From assembly GCF_001529295.1 (NCBI RefSeq), contig NZ_LLWK01000037.1:310001-374000 (forward strand): DNA of 64,000 nucleotides, written 5' to 3'. Source of the stretch: Flavobacterium sp. TAB 87 (GTDB lineage Bacteria; Bacteroidota; Bacteroidia; Flavobacteriales; Flavobacteriaceae). How positions within the stretch are numbered: the stretch's first letter is position 1; every line of letters begins with the position of its first letter. The translations under genes and the position numbers were made by a program. This document shows, piece after piece, positions 1-9,607 of this stretch. The notes beneath the pieces are model-generated. The model was not told the DNA's origin, ran no database searches, and worked only from the letters and a program-made list of their open reading frames with translations.

Positions 1-679
1 GTACCGAAGTTTCGGCGATTTTCTCGACCATATCTTGGTTCATAGTCAACTGAAAACCATTTAAATTGATGTCCGGAATATTAAAATCCATGCCATCTAA
101 GTCGAATTTATTAAATTTGGTATGAAACTCATTCAGCTTCAAATGAACATCATTTTTAGCTAGTACATCTTTAAACCCAAACTTAATATTTTTTAAATCT
201 AGTTGAACTACGCTAATTGTATACGGCGTACTGGTTGTATCTTTTGGTTCCGAATTTGGAGATTCAAAAGCCTTAATTATGTAATCGAAATTAAAAACGG
301 AATCCTTGTTTCTTGAAATATTAGCCGTAGTATTTTCAAGTAAAAATGAATTGATTTCAATTTGATGATTTAAAATTTTAAATAAATCAATATCAACTTC
401 CAAGCGTTTCCCACTCAACAGCGTGTCCTTTTTTTGGTCTTCAAAATAAAAACCTTCTAAAATTATTTTTTTTGGAAAACGAATAGAAATATGATCAACT
501 GCTACCTTTGTTTTAATTTTACCTTCCAAAAAAGTAACGGCTTTGTCCTTGGCGAAATTCTGCACCGATGGCACCTGGATTAAAACAATTAACAACAACA
601 AAATAGCCACAATAATTCCGACACACCAAAGTACAATGCGAATTATTTTTTGAACTATTGCAGGAATTTGTACACTCAT
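1..679 (-). CDS. TamB-like translocation/assembly module protein, N-terminal part
   Basis: The gene runs off the left edge, so only about the first 226 residues are present. It begins MSVQIPAIVQKIIRIVLWCV and has one N-terminal membrane anchor (about residues 10-35). AsmA/TamB-like beta-rich sequence follows (VPSVQNFAKDKAVTFLEGKI, then repeated LDLKNIKFGFKD-type strands). TamB-family proteins are inner-membrane-anchored periplasmic proteins that help build the outer membrane, and Bacteroidota carry long versions. The ATG at 679 is chosen because the hydrophobic anchor follows directly. A different reading of this strand gives a short spurious ORF at 519-737. The next gene upstream on the same strand ends at 893. 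The family call is moderately sure because the diagnostic C-terminal domain is outside the window. Confidence 0.72.
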   Translation of the reverse strand, partial: MSVQIPAIVQKIIRIVLWCVGIIVAILLLLIVLIQVPSVQNFAKDKAVTFLEGKIKTKVAVDHISIRFPKKIILEGFYFEDQKKDTLLSGKRLEVDIDLFKILNHQIEINSFLLENTTANISRNKDSVFNFDYIIKAFESPNSEPKDTTSTPYTISVVQLDLKNIKFGFKDVLAKNDVHLKLNEFHTKFNKFDLDGMDFNIPDINLNGFQLTMNQDMVEKIAETSV

Positions 680-892
680 TCTTTATAGGTTTCTGTTTGA
701 ATTGTCCTTCTTTACAAGACGTAATTAACAACATCAAATTTCTAAAAATTGAAATTCTAACTGTTATATAATTGTAATAATTTGTTTTACTATTTCTGAC
801 TTAAAAAAACAAATGGAAGCGAAAAGCATCTACGTTTATGGTAACGCCATAAAATTTAAAAAACGCTAGAAGATTATTCTGCGTTCTATTTA

Positions 893-1510
893 TTACAACT
901 TTAAATCTTGCTTTAAATCAGATTCTTGTTCGATTACTTGTCCCTCGTATTGCAAGGTCCAGCCCATTGTTTTAGTTAGAATCAAAATTTTAGACAATTC
1001 ACTAATTAATCTGTTTTTAGCATTAGATTTTAAACTGGACTTTGCAATTTTCTTAGCTAAATTAGCTTTTACAGATGCATTGATTTTATTATAATCTTCA
1101 CCTGTAAACGGATTCAACTGACTTTGTTCCACATCATAAAACTTAATATCAGGACTTATTTTGATCTCTTCTTTGGGGATAGAGATAATTGTTATCGTTT
1201 TATTTTTTTCATCGATATCGTATTTCATTTGATGCAAATCATACGAAACCGTAACATCTGCATTTACCACAATCAATGCTTTCTTCTCAAACGAAAACAT
1301 TTTCATTAAATATTTTTGCTGATCTTTATAGGTTATTACTTCTGAAAAATGACCTTCGGTGACAACCAATTTACCCACATTAACAATCTGTTCTTGAATC
1401 AAATTATTGTAATCTATAGTTGATGTATCGTCTTTTTTAAATTCGCAAAAGCGAAAAGCTAAAAGAATAACTACAACAATTGCCGAAAATAAAAGTATTT
1501 TTCTAATCAT
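893..1510 (-). CDS. DUF4230 domain-containing membrane-anchored protein
   Basis: This 205-residue protein has one N-terminal membrane segment (about residues 4-20) and a soluble part rich in beta strands, with an ALIVVNADVTVSYDLHQM core typical of DUF4230. That family is widespread in Bacteroidota and Firmicutes and has no established function. It probably faces the periplasm. The start overlaps the stop of the GSCFA gene by 8 bp, so the two are translationally coupled and very likely co-transcribed. No catalytic residues are evident. Confidence 0.8.
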   Translation of the reverse strand: MIRKILLFSAIVVVILLAFRFCEFKKDDTSTIDYNNLIQEQIVNVGKLVVTEGHFSEVITYKDQQKYLMKMFSFEKKALIVVNADVTVSYDLHQMKYDIDEKNKTITIISIPKEEIKISPDIKFYDVEQSQLNPFTGEDYNKINASVKANLAKKIAKSSLKSNAKNRLISELSKILILTKTMGWTLQYEGQVIEQESDLKQDLKL

Positions 1511-2471
1511 TTTTAAATTGAATGTGCGGATAGCGTGTTACTAAAGTACTAATTTTTTCATGCAATTTGGCTACGAATTTTAAATGACTTTCTGAATTTG
1601 GATTGAATGGTTTGTGCAGCAGACTTTTCTGAATCGTATCAATTTCTTCTATTACCGAAAAAGTATTTTCTGAAATGTAATTTTCTTTAAAAAGCTTCCA
1701 AATGTATCGAGTCGCCGTAACGTTTGGATGAAGCATATCTTCAGCATAAAACCGATAATCACGAAGTTCATCCATCACAATTTCATAAGAAGGAAAGTAC
1801 TCTAAAGCTTTTTGTTTGAAAAGTTCCCTTTTTGAGATGCCATAAACAGTGGTAATCAAATTTGCCTTACTCACCTGATTTTCTATAAAACCATCTTTGA
1901 TATGACGTACAGGCGAAATGGTAATTGTAATTTTACAATCGCTGTTGAGTTGCTGAATTAAAAGCAATGTATTTTGAATTGCGTGTTGATTTTCTTCTGC
2001 AGAAAGCAATACTTTCTCGAACTCCTTTTGTGGCACTTTATGACAATTGGCAACAATTTGATTTGCTTTTTTTTCTTTATAAACCCAAGAAGTTCCGTAT
2101 GTAATGATAAGATGACTGGCTTCAGAAATTTGCTTATTAGTCGATTGAATACGCTCGTTTAAGATTTCTAAAAATTTTTCTTTATCTGGGTTACTCAATT
2201 CCGAATGGACCTCATAACAATGCCACAAGTCGTTATAAAAGAAAATATCTTTTTCAGTGAATTCAATGAAATTCACTGCTCGATACATCAATTTTTCGAT
2301 AGAAACCGCATTAAATATAATTCCGAATGGATTAATAGTATTTTGAAATTTAAAATAGCTTAGTTTCTCGCCCATATTTTCGACAAAACACGAACCCAAT
2401 AAGATTATTTTGGAATTGTAATCAATTGGTGATTTAGTTTTGAAAATTGGTATTTGGGTGGTGAATTGCAT
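1503..2471 (-). CDS. GSCFA domain-containing protein
   Basis: The 322-residue product carries the family signature GSCFVENMG at about residues 26-34 and a later block MLHPNVTATRYIWKLF. The GSCFA family is related to SGNH/GDSL hydrolases: the Ser of GSCF and the His of the HPN-type block fit a catalytic Ser/His arrangement. The substrate is not known from sequence; family members often sit among envelope genes. There is no signal peptide, so it is likely cytoplasmic. It is coupled by overlap to the DUF4230 gene downstream. The start ATG is directly followed by conserved sequence. Confidence 0.85.
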   Translation of the reverse strand: MQFTTQIPIFKTKSPIDYNSKIILLGSCFVENMGEKLSYFKFQNTINPFGIIFNAVSIEKLMYRAVNFIEFTEKDIFFYNDLWHCYEVHSELSNPDKEKFLEILNERIQSTNKQISEASHLIITYGTSWVYKEKKANQIVANCHKVPQKEFEKVLLSAEENQHAIQNTLLLIQQLNSDCKITITISPVRHIKDGFIENQVSKANLITTVYGISKRELFKQKALEYFPSYEIVMDELRDYRFYAEDMLHPNVTATRYIWKLFKENYISENTFSVIEEIDTIQKSLLHKPFNPNSESHLKFVAKLHEKISTLVTRYPHIQFKND

Positions 2472-2487
2472 AAGTATTAAAATAAGT

Positions 2488-2506
2488 GATTAACGATTTT
2501 TGATTA
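2488..2506. repeat. Copy of an intergenic GATTAACGATTTTT repeat
   Basis: The 14-base core GATTAACGATTTTT lies in the gap upstream of the GSCFA gene. The same core occurs at 7679 and, inverted, at 7719-7732. The gap 2472-2655 otherwise holds nothing I can assign. Confidence 0.4.
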
Positions 2507-2655
2507 CTTCAAATTAGCCTACTTAGACAAATTTTGCATTCCGATGAAGGCAGCATATCTGTAACGGACGGAACTTTTTAAAAATTTCACTTGTCAGAAT
2601 CATAGTCCGGATTGAAAAAAAATTCATTTAAATTTACGCTTATTCTACAAAATTA

Positions 2656-2696
2656 AAAAGTCTAAATAATTGAACACTCAATTATTTAGACTTTTA
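2656..2696 (-). terminator. Intrinsic terminator of alaS
   Basis: A perfect 18-bp inverted repeat (2656-2673 and 2678-2695) has the loop ACAC and ends in T4 on both strands. It lies about 70 bp past the alaS stop and separates alaS from the GSCFA/DUF4230/TamB genes. Confidence 0.85.
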
Positions 2697-2767
2697 ATTA
2701 TCAAGATAAAATCTTCAAACCTTTGATTACTAACCCCTTCTTTTCTTTGTACCTCTTTCAAAAAAAC

Positions 2768-5398
2768 TTACTTCACAAACTCCAAAGAATTTTCTAAAGC
2801 CAAAGGAATTCCTTCTGCATTTTTACCGCCAGCAGTAGCAAAAAACGGTTGTCCGCCTCCACCACCTTGAATGTGCTTTCCTAATTCGCGAACTACTTGC
2901 CCCGCGTTCAGCTTTCTATCAGCAACCAATTCTTTAGATATGTAGCACGTTAGCATTGGTTTTCCTTCTTCGACAGTTGCCAAAACAAGAAATAAATTAG
3001 TTCCTAAAGTCCCTAATTCGTAAGCTAAATCTTTCGCTCCTTCTGCATTCAAATCTACTTGTTTCGCTAAAAATTGAATCCCGTTTATTTCTTGCAATTC
3101 TTTCGCCAAGTCCCCTTTCATATTTTTAGCTTTATCTTTCAATAAAACCTCCAATTGTTTTTTCAATTTAGCATTATCTTCTTGCAAAGAAACTACTGCT
3201 TTTATTGGATCTTGCGCATTTTTAAGCACCTCATTTATCTCTTTTAACTTATCGGATTGGCGGTGAAAATATTCTTTTACTGCTCCAGAAGTAATCGCTT
3301 CAATACGACGAACTCCAGCTGCAACAGCACCTTCACTCACAATTTTAAAATACCAAATATCGGCAGTATTATTTACGTGAATTCCCCCACACAATTCCAT
3401 ACTGTCACCAAACTTAATTGCACGAACATTATCACCGTATTTCTCTCCAAACAAAGCCATTGCACCTTCTTCAACCGCTTGCGCGAAAGGTACGTTGCGT
3501 CTTTCAATGAGCGGTAATTGTTCTTGAATACGAGCATTTACAAAATCTTCTACTTGTTGTAACTCTTCATCAGTCACTTTTGAAAAGTGTGAAAAGTCAA
3601 AACGCAAGTTTTTCGAATTAACCAACGATCCTTTTTGCTCTACGTGCGTACCCAACATATGGCGCAACGCTTGATGCATTAAGTGTGTCGCCGAGTGATT
3701 TGAAGCCGAGCTTTTTCTATTGTCTTGATCAACATAAGCGGTAAAAAATCCACTAAGATTACTTGGTAATTCTTTCGCCAAATGAATGATCACATTATTT
3801 TCCTTCTTAGTGTCGATGATATAAATTACATCGCCATTTCCTGCTTCAAAATAACCTTTATCTCCTACTTGTCCTCCACCTTCTGGATAAAAAGGCGTCA
3901 TATTAAATACTATTTGATAGACCTCACCGTCTTTTACACTTTCTACTTTACGATATCGTGTAATTTTTACTTTGGCATGCGTGTGATCGTAACCAATAAA
4001 TTCTTCTTCTTCATCATCGACCAAAATTTGCCAATCGCCTGCTTTTACTTTCGAAGCCGCTCTCGAACGGTCCTTTTGTTTCTGCAATTCCGACTCAAAC
4101 TCCGCTTCATCCAATTCCAATCCATTTTCAGAAAGAATTAAGGCCGTTAAGTCAATTGGAAAACCATAGGTATCGTATAATTCAAATGCTTTTTTACCCG
4201 AAATAACTTTTTCCGTTGTGTTGACAATAATGGTTTCTAGCAAAACTAATCCTTGATCAAGTGCCCGTAAAAAGGAATTTTCTTCTTCGCGAATTACATT
4301 GGTAACCAATGTTTTTTGAGAACGAATTTCTGGAAAAGAGTCGCCCATTTGAGCACTTAAAACTTCAACCAATTTATAAATAAAAGGCTCTTTGGTATTT
4401 AAAAAAGTAAAACCGTAACGAATAGCACGACGTAAAATACGACGAATTACATAACCCGCTCCAGTATTGGAGGGCAATTGTCCATCAGCAATAGCAAATG
4501 CTACAGCACGAACGTGATCTGCAATTACACGAATTGCAATGTTGATTTTTTCTTCTTCATCATCCGAAGCTTTAATCGTATATTTCGAACCCGTTATTTC
4601 TTCGATTTCTTTAATTATTGGCGAAAAAACATCGGTATCATAATTAGATTGTACGTTTTGTAAAACCATACACAAACGCTCAAAACCCATTCCGGTATCT
4701 ACATGTTGTGCTGGTAATTTTTCAAGAGAACCATCGGCTTTACGGTTAAATTCCATAAATACGTTGTTCCAAATTTCAACCACGTGTGGATGATCTGCAT
4801 TTACTAAAGTCTTACCATCAGTCTTTGCTTTCTCCTCCGCCGAACGAATGTCAACGTGAATTTCAGAACAAGGTCCGCATGGTCCTTGATCGCCCATTTC
4901 CCAAAAGTTATCTTTTTTATTTCCCAATAAAATACGGTCTTCTGCAATTAACGTCTTCCAAATATCGTACGCTTCTTGATCAAAAGGAACATTTTCTTCT
5001 TCGCTTCCTTCAAAAACAGTTACATATAATATGTCTTTGTCAATTTTGTACACTTCAGTCAATAATTCCCAAGCCCAATGAATGGCTTCTTTCTTAAAAT
5101 AATCACCAAAAGACCAGTTTCCTAGCATTTCAAACATCGTGTGATGATAGGTATCAATACCTACTTCTTCTAAATCGTTGTGCTTTCCAGAAACGCGTAA
5201 ACATTTTTGTGAATCAGCTATTCTTTGACTTTTTGGCTTGGCGTTTCCTAAAAAATATTCTTTAAACTGCGCCATTCCCGAGTTGTTAAACATTAAAGTC
5301 GGATCGTCTTTAAGTACAATCGGCGCCGAAGGAACGATAAGATGCCCTTTGCTTTGAAAAAAGTCTAGAAATTGTTTACGTACTTCTTGTGATTTCAT
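2768..5398 (-). CDS. alaS: Alanine--tRNA ligase
   Basis: The product charges tRNA-Ala with alanine in the cytoplasm. The 876 residues match the normal family length. In order: the class II catalytic core from the N-terminus ([19 protein letters not shown]), the tRNA-recognition region, the editing domain with its zinc motif HSATHLMHQ (near residue 565) and CGGIH (near 668), and the C-Ala domain with the Gly-rich GGGGGQPFF stretch near 844. All metal-binding His and Cys residues of the editing site are present. It is transcribed alone, divergently from the M23 peptidase gene, and ends at a strong terminator. Confidence 0.98.
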   Translation of the reverse strand: MKSQEVRKQFLDFFQSKGHLIVPSAPIVLKDDPTLMFNNSGMAQFKEYFLGNAKPKSQRIADSQKCLRVSGKHNDLEEVGIDTYHHTMFEMLGNWSFGDYFKKEAIHWAWELLTEVYKIDKDILYVTVFEGSEEENVPFDQEAYDIWKTLIAEDRILLGNKKDNFWEMGDQGPCGPCSEIHVDIRSAEEKAKTDGKTLVNADHPHVVEIWNNVFMEFNRKADGSLEKLPAQHVDTGMGFERLCMVLQNVQSNYDTDVFSPIIKEIEEITGSKYTIKASDDEEEKINIAIRVIADHVRAVAFAIADGQLPSNTGAGYVIRRILRRAIRYGFTFLNTKEPFIYKLVEVLSAQMGDSFPEIRSQKTLVTNVIREEENSFLRALDQGLVLLETIIVNTTEKVISGKKAFELYDTYGFPIDLTALILSENGLELDEAEFESELQKQKDRSRAASKVKAGDWQILVDDEEEEFIGYDHTHAKVKITRYRKVESVKDGEVYQIVFNMTPFYPEGGGQVGDKGYFEAGNGDVIYIIDTKKENNVIIHLAKELPSNLSGFFTAYVDQDNRKSSASNHSATHLMHQALRHMLGTHVEQKGSLVNSKNLRFDFSHFSKVTDEELQQVEDFVNARIQEQLPLIERRNVPFAQAVEEGAMALFGEKYGDNVRAIKFGDSMELCGGIHVNNTADIWYFKIVSEGAVAAGVRRIEAITSGAVKEYFHRQSDKLKEINEVLKNAQDPIKAVVSLQEDNAKLKKQLEVLLKDKAKNMKGDLAKELQEINGIQFLAKQVDLNAEGAKDLAYELGTLGTNLFLVLATVEEGKPMLTCYISKELVADRKLNAGQVVRELGKHIQGGGGGQPFFATAGGKNAEGIPLALENSLEFVK

Positions 5399-5518
5399 TT
5401 TATTTAAATTGAATGATTGAAAGATCTAAAATTGAAAGATTTAAAAGCTTGAACTACGCGATAAATCTTTATATTTTCAATCTTATTTCTATATATCAAA
5501 AAGGTTTAATAATATAAT

Positions 5519-5526
5519 TATCTTTG
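5519..5526 (+). promoter_or_regulatory. -7 promoter element (TATCTTTG) for the M23 peptidase gene
   Basis: TATCTTTG matches the Bacteroidota -7 consensus TAnnTTTG and lies 84 bp upstream of the start codon in the alaS/M23 divergent gap. No TTG is visible at the expected -33 distance. Confidence 0.55.
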
Positions 5527-5610
5527 AAAAAATGACGAACAACTGAAACATTTCTTAAATTTGTTCGACCAACCTTTTTTACGAAGTGCAAAAATAGGGT
5601 ATTTTAAAAT

Positions 5611-6588
5611 ATGGCGAAAGTAAAATATTATTACGATTCTGAAAATCTGGCGTATCGAAAAATAAAAACAAAAAAACGAACTAAATTTGGCGTTTTCGTT
5701 CTTTTTTTCGTGGCTTCGTCTTTGTTTGGATTTTTGGCATTTATTCTTTTATTAAATATGCCTTTTTTTGAAACCCCAAAAGATCGACTGCTTACGCGTG
5801 AAATTGAAAACTTGAAATTAAACTACGCCATTTTAAATAAAAAAATGGATGAAATTGATGCCGTTGCAGATGCCTTGGGCGAGCGAGACAACAATTTATA
5901 TCGCGTGTACTTTAATAAATCTGAAATCTCTGATTCTATTCGAAAATCAGGGCTTTTAGGAAAAGACCGCTACACAAAACTAGAAGGCTACAACAACTCA
6001 CAACTGGTTAAAAATACCACTAAAAGAATGGACGGTTTGTCTAAAGAATTGGCGATTCAATCCAAATCATTAGATGAAATTTTAAAACTAGCGAACGCTA
6101 AAGAAGATTTATTAGCTGCTATTCCTGCGATTCAGCCGGTACAAAATGAAAATTTAAAACGAATGGCATCTGGTTTTGGTTATAGAAGTGACCCTTTCAC
6201 GAAAGTGAGAAAGATGCACGCGGGAATGGATTTTACCGCTAACACCGGAACGCCAATCTACGCCACAGGAGATGGTGTAATCGCACGAGCGGACAATAAT
6301 GCCTCGGGATACGGCAATCATGTAGTGATAAAACATGGCTTTGGATATGAAACATTGTATGCACACATGAGCAAATACAACTGTCGCGTGGGTCAAAAAG
6401 TACAACGTGGAGACGTAATTGGTTATGTTGGAAGCACTGGCCGATCGCAAGGGCCACACTGTCATTATGAAGTTCATAAAGATGGAAAAGTCGTGAATCC
6501 GTTGAATTTTTATTACGGAAACATATCGGCGGCAGAATACGTTGCCATTGCGAAATTGGCCAATTTAGAAAACCAATCGTTAGATTAA
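5611..6588 (+). CDS. M23 family metallopeptidase (LytM-type peptidoglycan endopeptidase)
   Basis: The 325-residue protein has a basic cytoplasmic N-terminus, one membrane helix (about residues 27-50), a coiled-coil stretch (about 58-82) and a C-terminal LytM domain. The zinc ligands are all visible: H203 and D207 in HAGMD, and H283/H285 in GPHCHYEV. It should therefore be an active DD- or lytic-type endopeptidase anchored in the inner membrane and acting on peptidoglycan in the periplasm. The alaS-M23-MerR order is common in flavobacteria. Which cross-link it cuts cannot be read from sequence. Confidence 0.93.
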   Translation: MAKVKYYYDSENLAYRKIKTKKRTKFGVFVLFFVASSLFGFLAFILLLNMPFFETPKDRLLTREIENLKLNYAILNKKMDEIDAVADALGERDNNLYRVYFNKSEISDSIRKSGLLGKDRYTKLEGYNNSQLVKNTTKRMDGLSKELAIQSKSLDEILKLANAKEDLLAAIPAIQPVQNENLKRMASGFGYRSDPFTKVRKMHAGMDFTANTGTPIYATGDGVIARADNNASGYGNHVVIKHGFGYETLYAHMSKYNCRVGQKVQRGDVIGYVGSTGRSQGPHCHYEVHKDGKVVNPLNFYYGNISAAEYVAIAKLANLENQSLD

Positions 6589-6620
6589 CATTTTCTTAGT
6601 TTTGATTTGTTCTTTTTAAT

Positions 6621-6692
6621 AGTAAATTTACTGTTGCTAGGGCAATTAAAACTGATTTTTAGTATGTAGTTGCTATTGAAATTACCGTTGCT
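6621..6692. other. Palindrome and spaced GTTGCT repeats upstream of the MerR-like gene
   Basis: The gap 6589-6716 contains the perfect 12-bp palindrome AGTAAATTTACT (6621-6632) and three GTTGCT hexamers starting at 6633, 6669 and 6687, with offsets of 36 and 18 bp. This could be a binding region for the MerR-like protein, but chance is not excluded in AT-rich DNA. Confidence 0.25.
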
Positions 6693-6716
6693 TTTTAATT
6701 TAGTACGAGATAAATT

Positions 6717-7049
6717 ATGCATATTGAGCTTTCAAAGGACAAAAGATATTTTAGCATTGGCGAAGTAGCCAAAGCTTTTGCCGTCAATGCGTCTTTGATT
6801 CGGTTTTGGGATAGCGAATTTGATATTTTGAAACCAAAAAAAAATGCCAAAGGCAATAGAATGTTTACTCCCGAAGATGTCAAAAATTTGCAATTGATAT
6901 ATCATTTAGTAAAAGAAAGAGGTTTTACTTTGGAAGGTGCCAAAACCCATCTAAAGCAAGGACAGAAAAAAACATTAGATACATTTGAAATTATACGTAA
7001 ATTAGAAAGTATTAAATCACAATTAACCGCCATTAAAAGCGAACTATAA
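6717..7049 (+). CDS. MerR family transcriptional regulator
   Basis: The 110-residue protein is almost entirely a MerR-type winged helix: YFSIGEVAKAFAVNASLIRF begins at about residue 11, and the wing and second helix pair (MFTPEDVKNLQLIYHLV) follow. It lacks a long effector-binding domain and has no Cys, so it is not a classical metal or cobalamin sensor. It sits 32 bp upstream of lemA on the same strand. This short form is widely conserved in Bacteroidota; its targets are unknown. Confidence 0.88.
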   Translation: MHIELSKDKRYFSIGEVAKAFAVNASLIRFWDSEFDILKPKKNAKGNRMFTPEDVKNLQLIYHLVKERGFTLEGAKTHLKQGQKKTLDTFEIIRKLESIKSQLTAIKSEL

Positions 7050-7081
7050 CAAGAAACATTAAAACTTAAAATTAGACAAAC

Positions 7082-7666
7082 ATGAAAAAATGGTTAATCC
7101 CCGTAGGAATTATTGTAGCACTTATTGCTATTATTGCTTTTTGGTCAATTGGAATTAAAAACACAGCTTTAAAACACAGCCAAGCTGTTAATAAAGAATG
7201 GGGAAATGTACAAACGGCTTACCAAAGACGTAACGACCTTATCGGAAACTTGGTGAACACAGTAAAAGGTGCAGCTGATTTTGAAAAATCAACTCTAACT
7301 GCTGTTATTGAAGCGCGTGCAAAAGCTACTTCGGTAACTATTGATCCCGCTAATGTTACGCCAGAGCAATTGTCTCAATTTAACCAAGCTCAAAGTGGCG
7401 TTTCGTCTTCTTTATCTCGATTACTGGTTTCTGTTGAAAGATATCCGGAGTTGAAAGCCAATCAAAATTTCTTAAAATTACAAGATGAATTGGCCAGCAC
7501 TGAAAATCAAATCTTAACAGCTAGAACTCGTTTCAATGAATCTGTACAAGTTTACAATAGCTACGTGTTAACTATTCCGAACAAGTGGTTCTTGAGCGAA
7601 TACAAAGAAAAACCATATTTTGAATCGGTTGCAGGTGCTGATAAACCAGTTGAAGTTAAATTCTAA
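7082..7666 (+). CDS. LemA family protein
   Basis: The 194-residue protein has an N-terminal membrane anchor (about residues 4-24) followed by the helical LemA domain, with NKEWGNVQTAYQRRNDLIGN and a long coiled region to about residue 160. LemA proteins are membrane-anchored with the bulk exposed outside the cytoplasm; their molecular role is not settled. The next two genes encode TPM-domain proteins, the usual partners in bacterial genomes, so the three probably act together at the envelope. Confidence 0.94.
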   Translation: MKKWLIPVGIIVALIAIIAFWSIGIKNTALKHSQAVNKEWGNVQTAYQRRNDLIGNLVNTVKGAADFEKSTLTAVIEARAKATSVTIDPANVTPEQLSQFNQAQSGVSSSLSRLLVSVERYPELKANQNFLKLQDELASTENQILTARTRFNESVQVYNSYVLTIPNKWFLSEYKEKPYFESVAGADKPVEVKF

Positions 7667-7678
7667 TACAACATTTTT

Positions 7679-7732
7679 GATTAACGATTTTTAATCGCAG
7701 CTTGAAAAGGCCGCTTTTAAAAATCGTTAATC
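7679..7732. repeat. 16-bp perfect inverted repeat between lemA and the first TPM gene
   Basis: GATTAACGATTTTTAA (7679-7694) is repeated exactly as its complement at 7717-7732, with a 22-nt spacer. There is no T-tract typical of a terminator. The left arm shares its core with the sequence at 2488. It may fold in the mRNA and set relative expression of lemA and the TPM genes. Confidence 0.6.
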
Positions 7733-7753
7733 TTCATTTTAAAGATACTGTAA

Positions 7754-8191
7754 ATGTCAAAAGTAGAAGATTTTTTAAGTAAGGAAGAAGAGCAAGAAAT
7801 TGTGGAAGCGATTCGTATAGCCGAAAAAAACACCTCGGGCGAAATAAGAGTGCATATTGAAAAAACGACTTCGAAACTGCATTTTGACAGAGCTTTAGAA
7901 GTTTTTGAGGAGCTTAAAATGGATGCTACTGAATTGCAAAATGGTGTTTTATTTTATTTTGCTGTAGCGGATAAAAATTTTGTTATTTGTGGAGACAAAG
8001 GAATTAACGATCTGGTAGCTGCTGATTTTTGGAACAGTACCAAAGAACTAATGGCAAAGCAGTTTCAACAAAAAAACTTTAAACAAGGAATAGTTGATGG
8101 TATTTTGATGGCTGGAGAACAGCTTAAGAAATATTTCCCTTGGTCGGTAGACGACGTCAACGAATTATCTAATGAAATCTCAAAAGGATAA
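7754..8191 (+). CDS. TPM domain-containing protein (short, no signal peptide)
   Basis: The 145 residues form a single TPM domain (about 15-135), with GEIRVHIEKTTSK at its start and NGVLFYFAVADKNFVICGDKGI in the core. No signal peptide or membrane helix is visible, unlike the next gene. TPM domains (TLP18.3/Psb32/MOLO-1) occur in envelope or photosystem-maintenance proteins; phosphatase activity has been reported for the plant member, but is not established here. It is 3 bp upstream of the second TPM gene, so they form an operon with lemA. Confidence 0.88.
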   Translation: MSKVEDFLSKEEEQEIVEAIRIAEKNTSGEIRVHIEKTTSKLHFDRALEVFEELKMDATELQNGVLFYFAVADKNFVICGDKGINDLVAADFWNSTKELMAKQFQQKNFKQGIVDGILMAGEQLKKYFPWSVDDVNELSNEISKG

Positions 8192-8194
8192 CTA

Positions 8195-9022
8195 ATGAAA
8201 ATTTCCCCAAATAAAGCATCAAATTCCAACGGAATTATTCAAATTGTCTTTTTAACAATCGCTTTTTTTATCACAAATTGTGCATTTTCGCAATTTACCA
8301 TTCCCGAAAAACCTAAGTTTCAAACGTCGGTTTACGATTATGCCAATGTGTTAAGTGCAACAGAAAAAACGCAGTTAGAAGAAAAACTAGTCCGCTATTC
8401 AGACTCTACTTCGTCTCAAATTGTAGTGATTACAATCGAAAGTTTAAAAAACGAGGACATTGGAATTTTGACCCCTAAATGGGCACAAGAATGGGGAATC
8501 GGACAAGCGAAAGAAGATAATGGTGTTTTAATTTTATTAGCTAAAGACGAAAGAAAGATTTGGATTTCGCCAGGTTACGGTTTGGAAGATCGACTGACTG
8601 CCGGTATTGGTGGTGAAATAGCTCGTAACATTATCATTCCAGAATTTAAAGCAGGTAGTTATTATCGTGGTCTTGATAAAGGCGCAGATGCAATTTTTGA
8701 TGTTTTTAAAGGAAAGTATAAAGGTTCTCGAAAACAAAGCAAAGGACAAGATTTTCCTATTTTACCATTTATAATTATTGTGGTAATTGTACTATTTCTA
8801 TTAGCCAAAAATAAAGGTGGCGGTGGCGGAAACTCAGGCAACAGAGGTGGTGGCGGTCCTAGTTTATTAGATGCTATTATTTTAAGTAATTTGGGTCGAA
8901 GTGCTGGAGGTTTCGGAGGTTTTGGCGGCGGATCATCTGGTGGTGGTTTCGGTGGCGGAGGTTTTGGTGGTGGCTTTGGTGGCGGTGGATTCTCTGGAGG
9001 AGGTTCTGGAGGAAGCTGGTAA
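8195..9022 (+). CDS. TPM domain-containing protein with glycine-rich C-terminus (YgcG-like)
   Basis: The 275-residue protein has a late N-terminal signal segment (about residues 13-33, ending NCAFSQ), a TPM domain (about 40-165), a membrane helix (about 186-205) and a tail from about 208 made almost entirely of Gly, Ser and Phe repeats. This is the YgcG architecture: the TPM domain is extracytoplasmic, and the Gly-rich tail lies beyond the second helix. It ends the merR-lemA-TPM-TPM run. The tail is low complexity and its length may vary between strains. Confidence 0.92.
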   Translation: MKISPNKASNSNGIIQIVFLTIAFFITNCAFSQFTIPEKPKFQTSVYDYANVLSATEKTQLEEKLVRYSDSTSSQIVVITIESLKNEDIGILTPKWAQEWGIGQAKEDNGVLILLAKDERKIWISPGYGLEDRLTAGIGGEIARNIIIPEFKAGSYYRGLDKGADAIFDVFKGKYKGSRKQSKGQDFPILPFIIIVVIVLFLLAKNKGGGGGNSGNRGGGGPSLLDAIILSNLGRSAGGFGGFGGGSSGGGFGGGGFGGGFGGGGFSGGGSGGSW

Positions 9023-9151
9023 AATGAAGGAGTTAATTTTAAAATAGTAAGACTTAAAATTAAATAAATTAGCTACAATCTTCAGATTTGTAATTCACAG
9101 TTAATAATTTACAATTTTTTACCTCAATTAATATTTTACAATTCACAATAC

Positions 9152-9565
9152 ATGTTATCACAAAAGGCAAAATACGCGCTTAAGGCTTTGCTTTATTTAG
9201 CCAGTCAAGAGGAGAATCACATTTCCCGCACTATAGAAATTGCGGAAGGTGCCAACATACCTAAAAAGTTCTTGGAGCAGATTCTATTGGATTTAAAGCG
9301 AGCCCATTTTGTAAGTAGTAAACAAGGAAAAATGGGTGGCTATTATCTCGTCAAGTCCAAAAATGAGATTACTTTAGCCGATATTCATCGCTTATTTGAT
9401 GGCGCTATTGCCTTACTTCCTTGTGCTTCCTTAAATTTTTACGAACGTTGCATCGATTGCAAAACGGAGTCAGAATGCAGTCTCAGACAGGGTTTGGTGC
9501 TTATTCGTGATGAAACTTTAAAAGCGATGGAAGGCATAACTGTTGCCTCTTTAGTCCATAAATAA
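9152..9565 (+). CDS. Rrf2 family transcriptional regulator
   Basis: The 137-residue protein has an N-terminal winged helix (about residues 1-65, with the wing at KQGKMGGYYLVKS) and a dimerisation helix at the end. Four Cys lie at 91, 100, 103 and 109. IscR and NsrR also have a Cys cluster here that holds an Fe-S cluster, whereas CymR works without one. The spacing (C-X8-C-X2-C-X5-C) differs from IscR, so cluster binding is possible but unproven. A palindrome resembling Rrf2/CymR operators lies 24 bp past its stop, before a short Cys-containing gene and a TonB receptor, the obvious targets. Confidence 0.92.
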   Translation: MLSQKAKYALKALLYLASQEENHISRTIEIAEGANIPKKFLEQILLDLKRAHFVSSKQGKMGGYYLVKSKNEITLADIHRLFDGAIALLPCASLNFYERCIDCKTESECSLRQGLVLIRDETLKAMEGITVASLVHK

Positions 9566-9588
9566 AAATATTTTTATTTAAACTCGAC

Positions 9589-9604
9589 TAATTCGGTAGA
9601 ATTA
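9589..9604. promoter_or_regulatory. Candidate Rrf2 operator, TAATTC-GGTA-GAATTA
   Basis: This is a perfect 6-bp inverted repeat with a 4-bp centre. Its half-sites resemble the AATTC/GAATT half-sites reported for CymR-type Rrf2 proteins. It ends 3 bp before a TATATTTG -7 element, so a bound protein would block the promoter. The neighbouring upstream gene encodes an Rrf2 protein. Confidence 0.65.
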
Positions 9605-9607
9605 ATG

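Noticed and set aside
519..737. 72-aa minus-strand ORF
   Set aside because: It overlaps the TamB-like N-terminus in another frame and has no promoter or domain.
8800..9020. GGT/GGA repeats as a tandem-repeat element
   Set aside because: They are codons of the Gly-rich tail of the TPM protein, a normal feature of the YgcG-type family.
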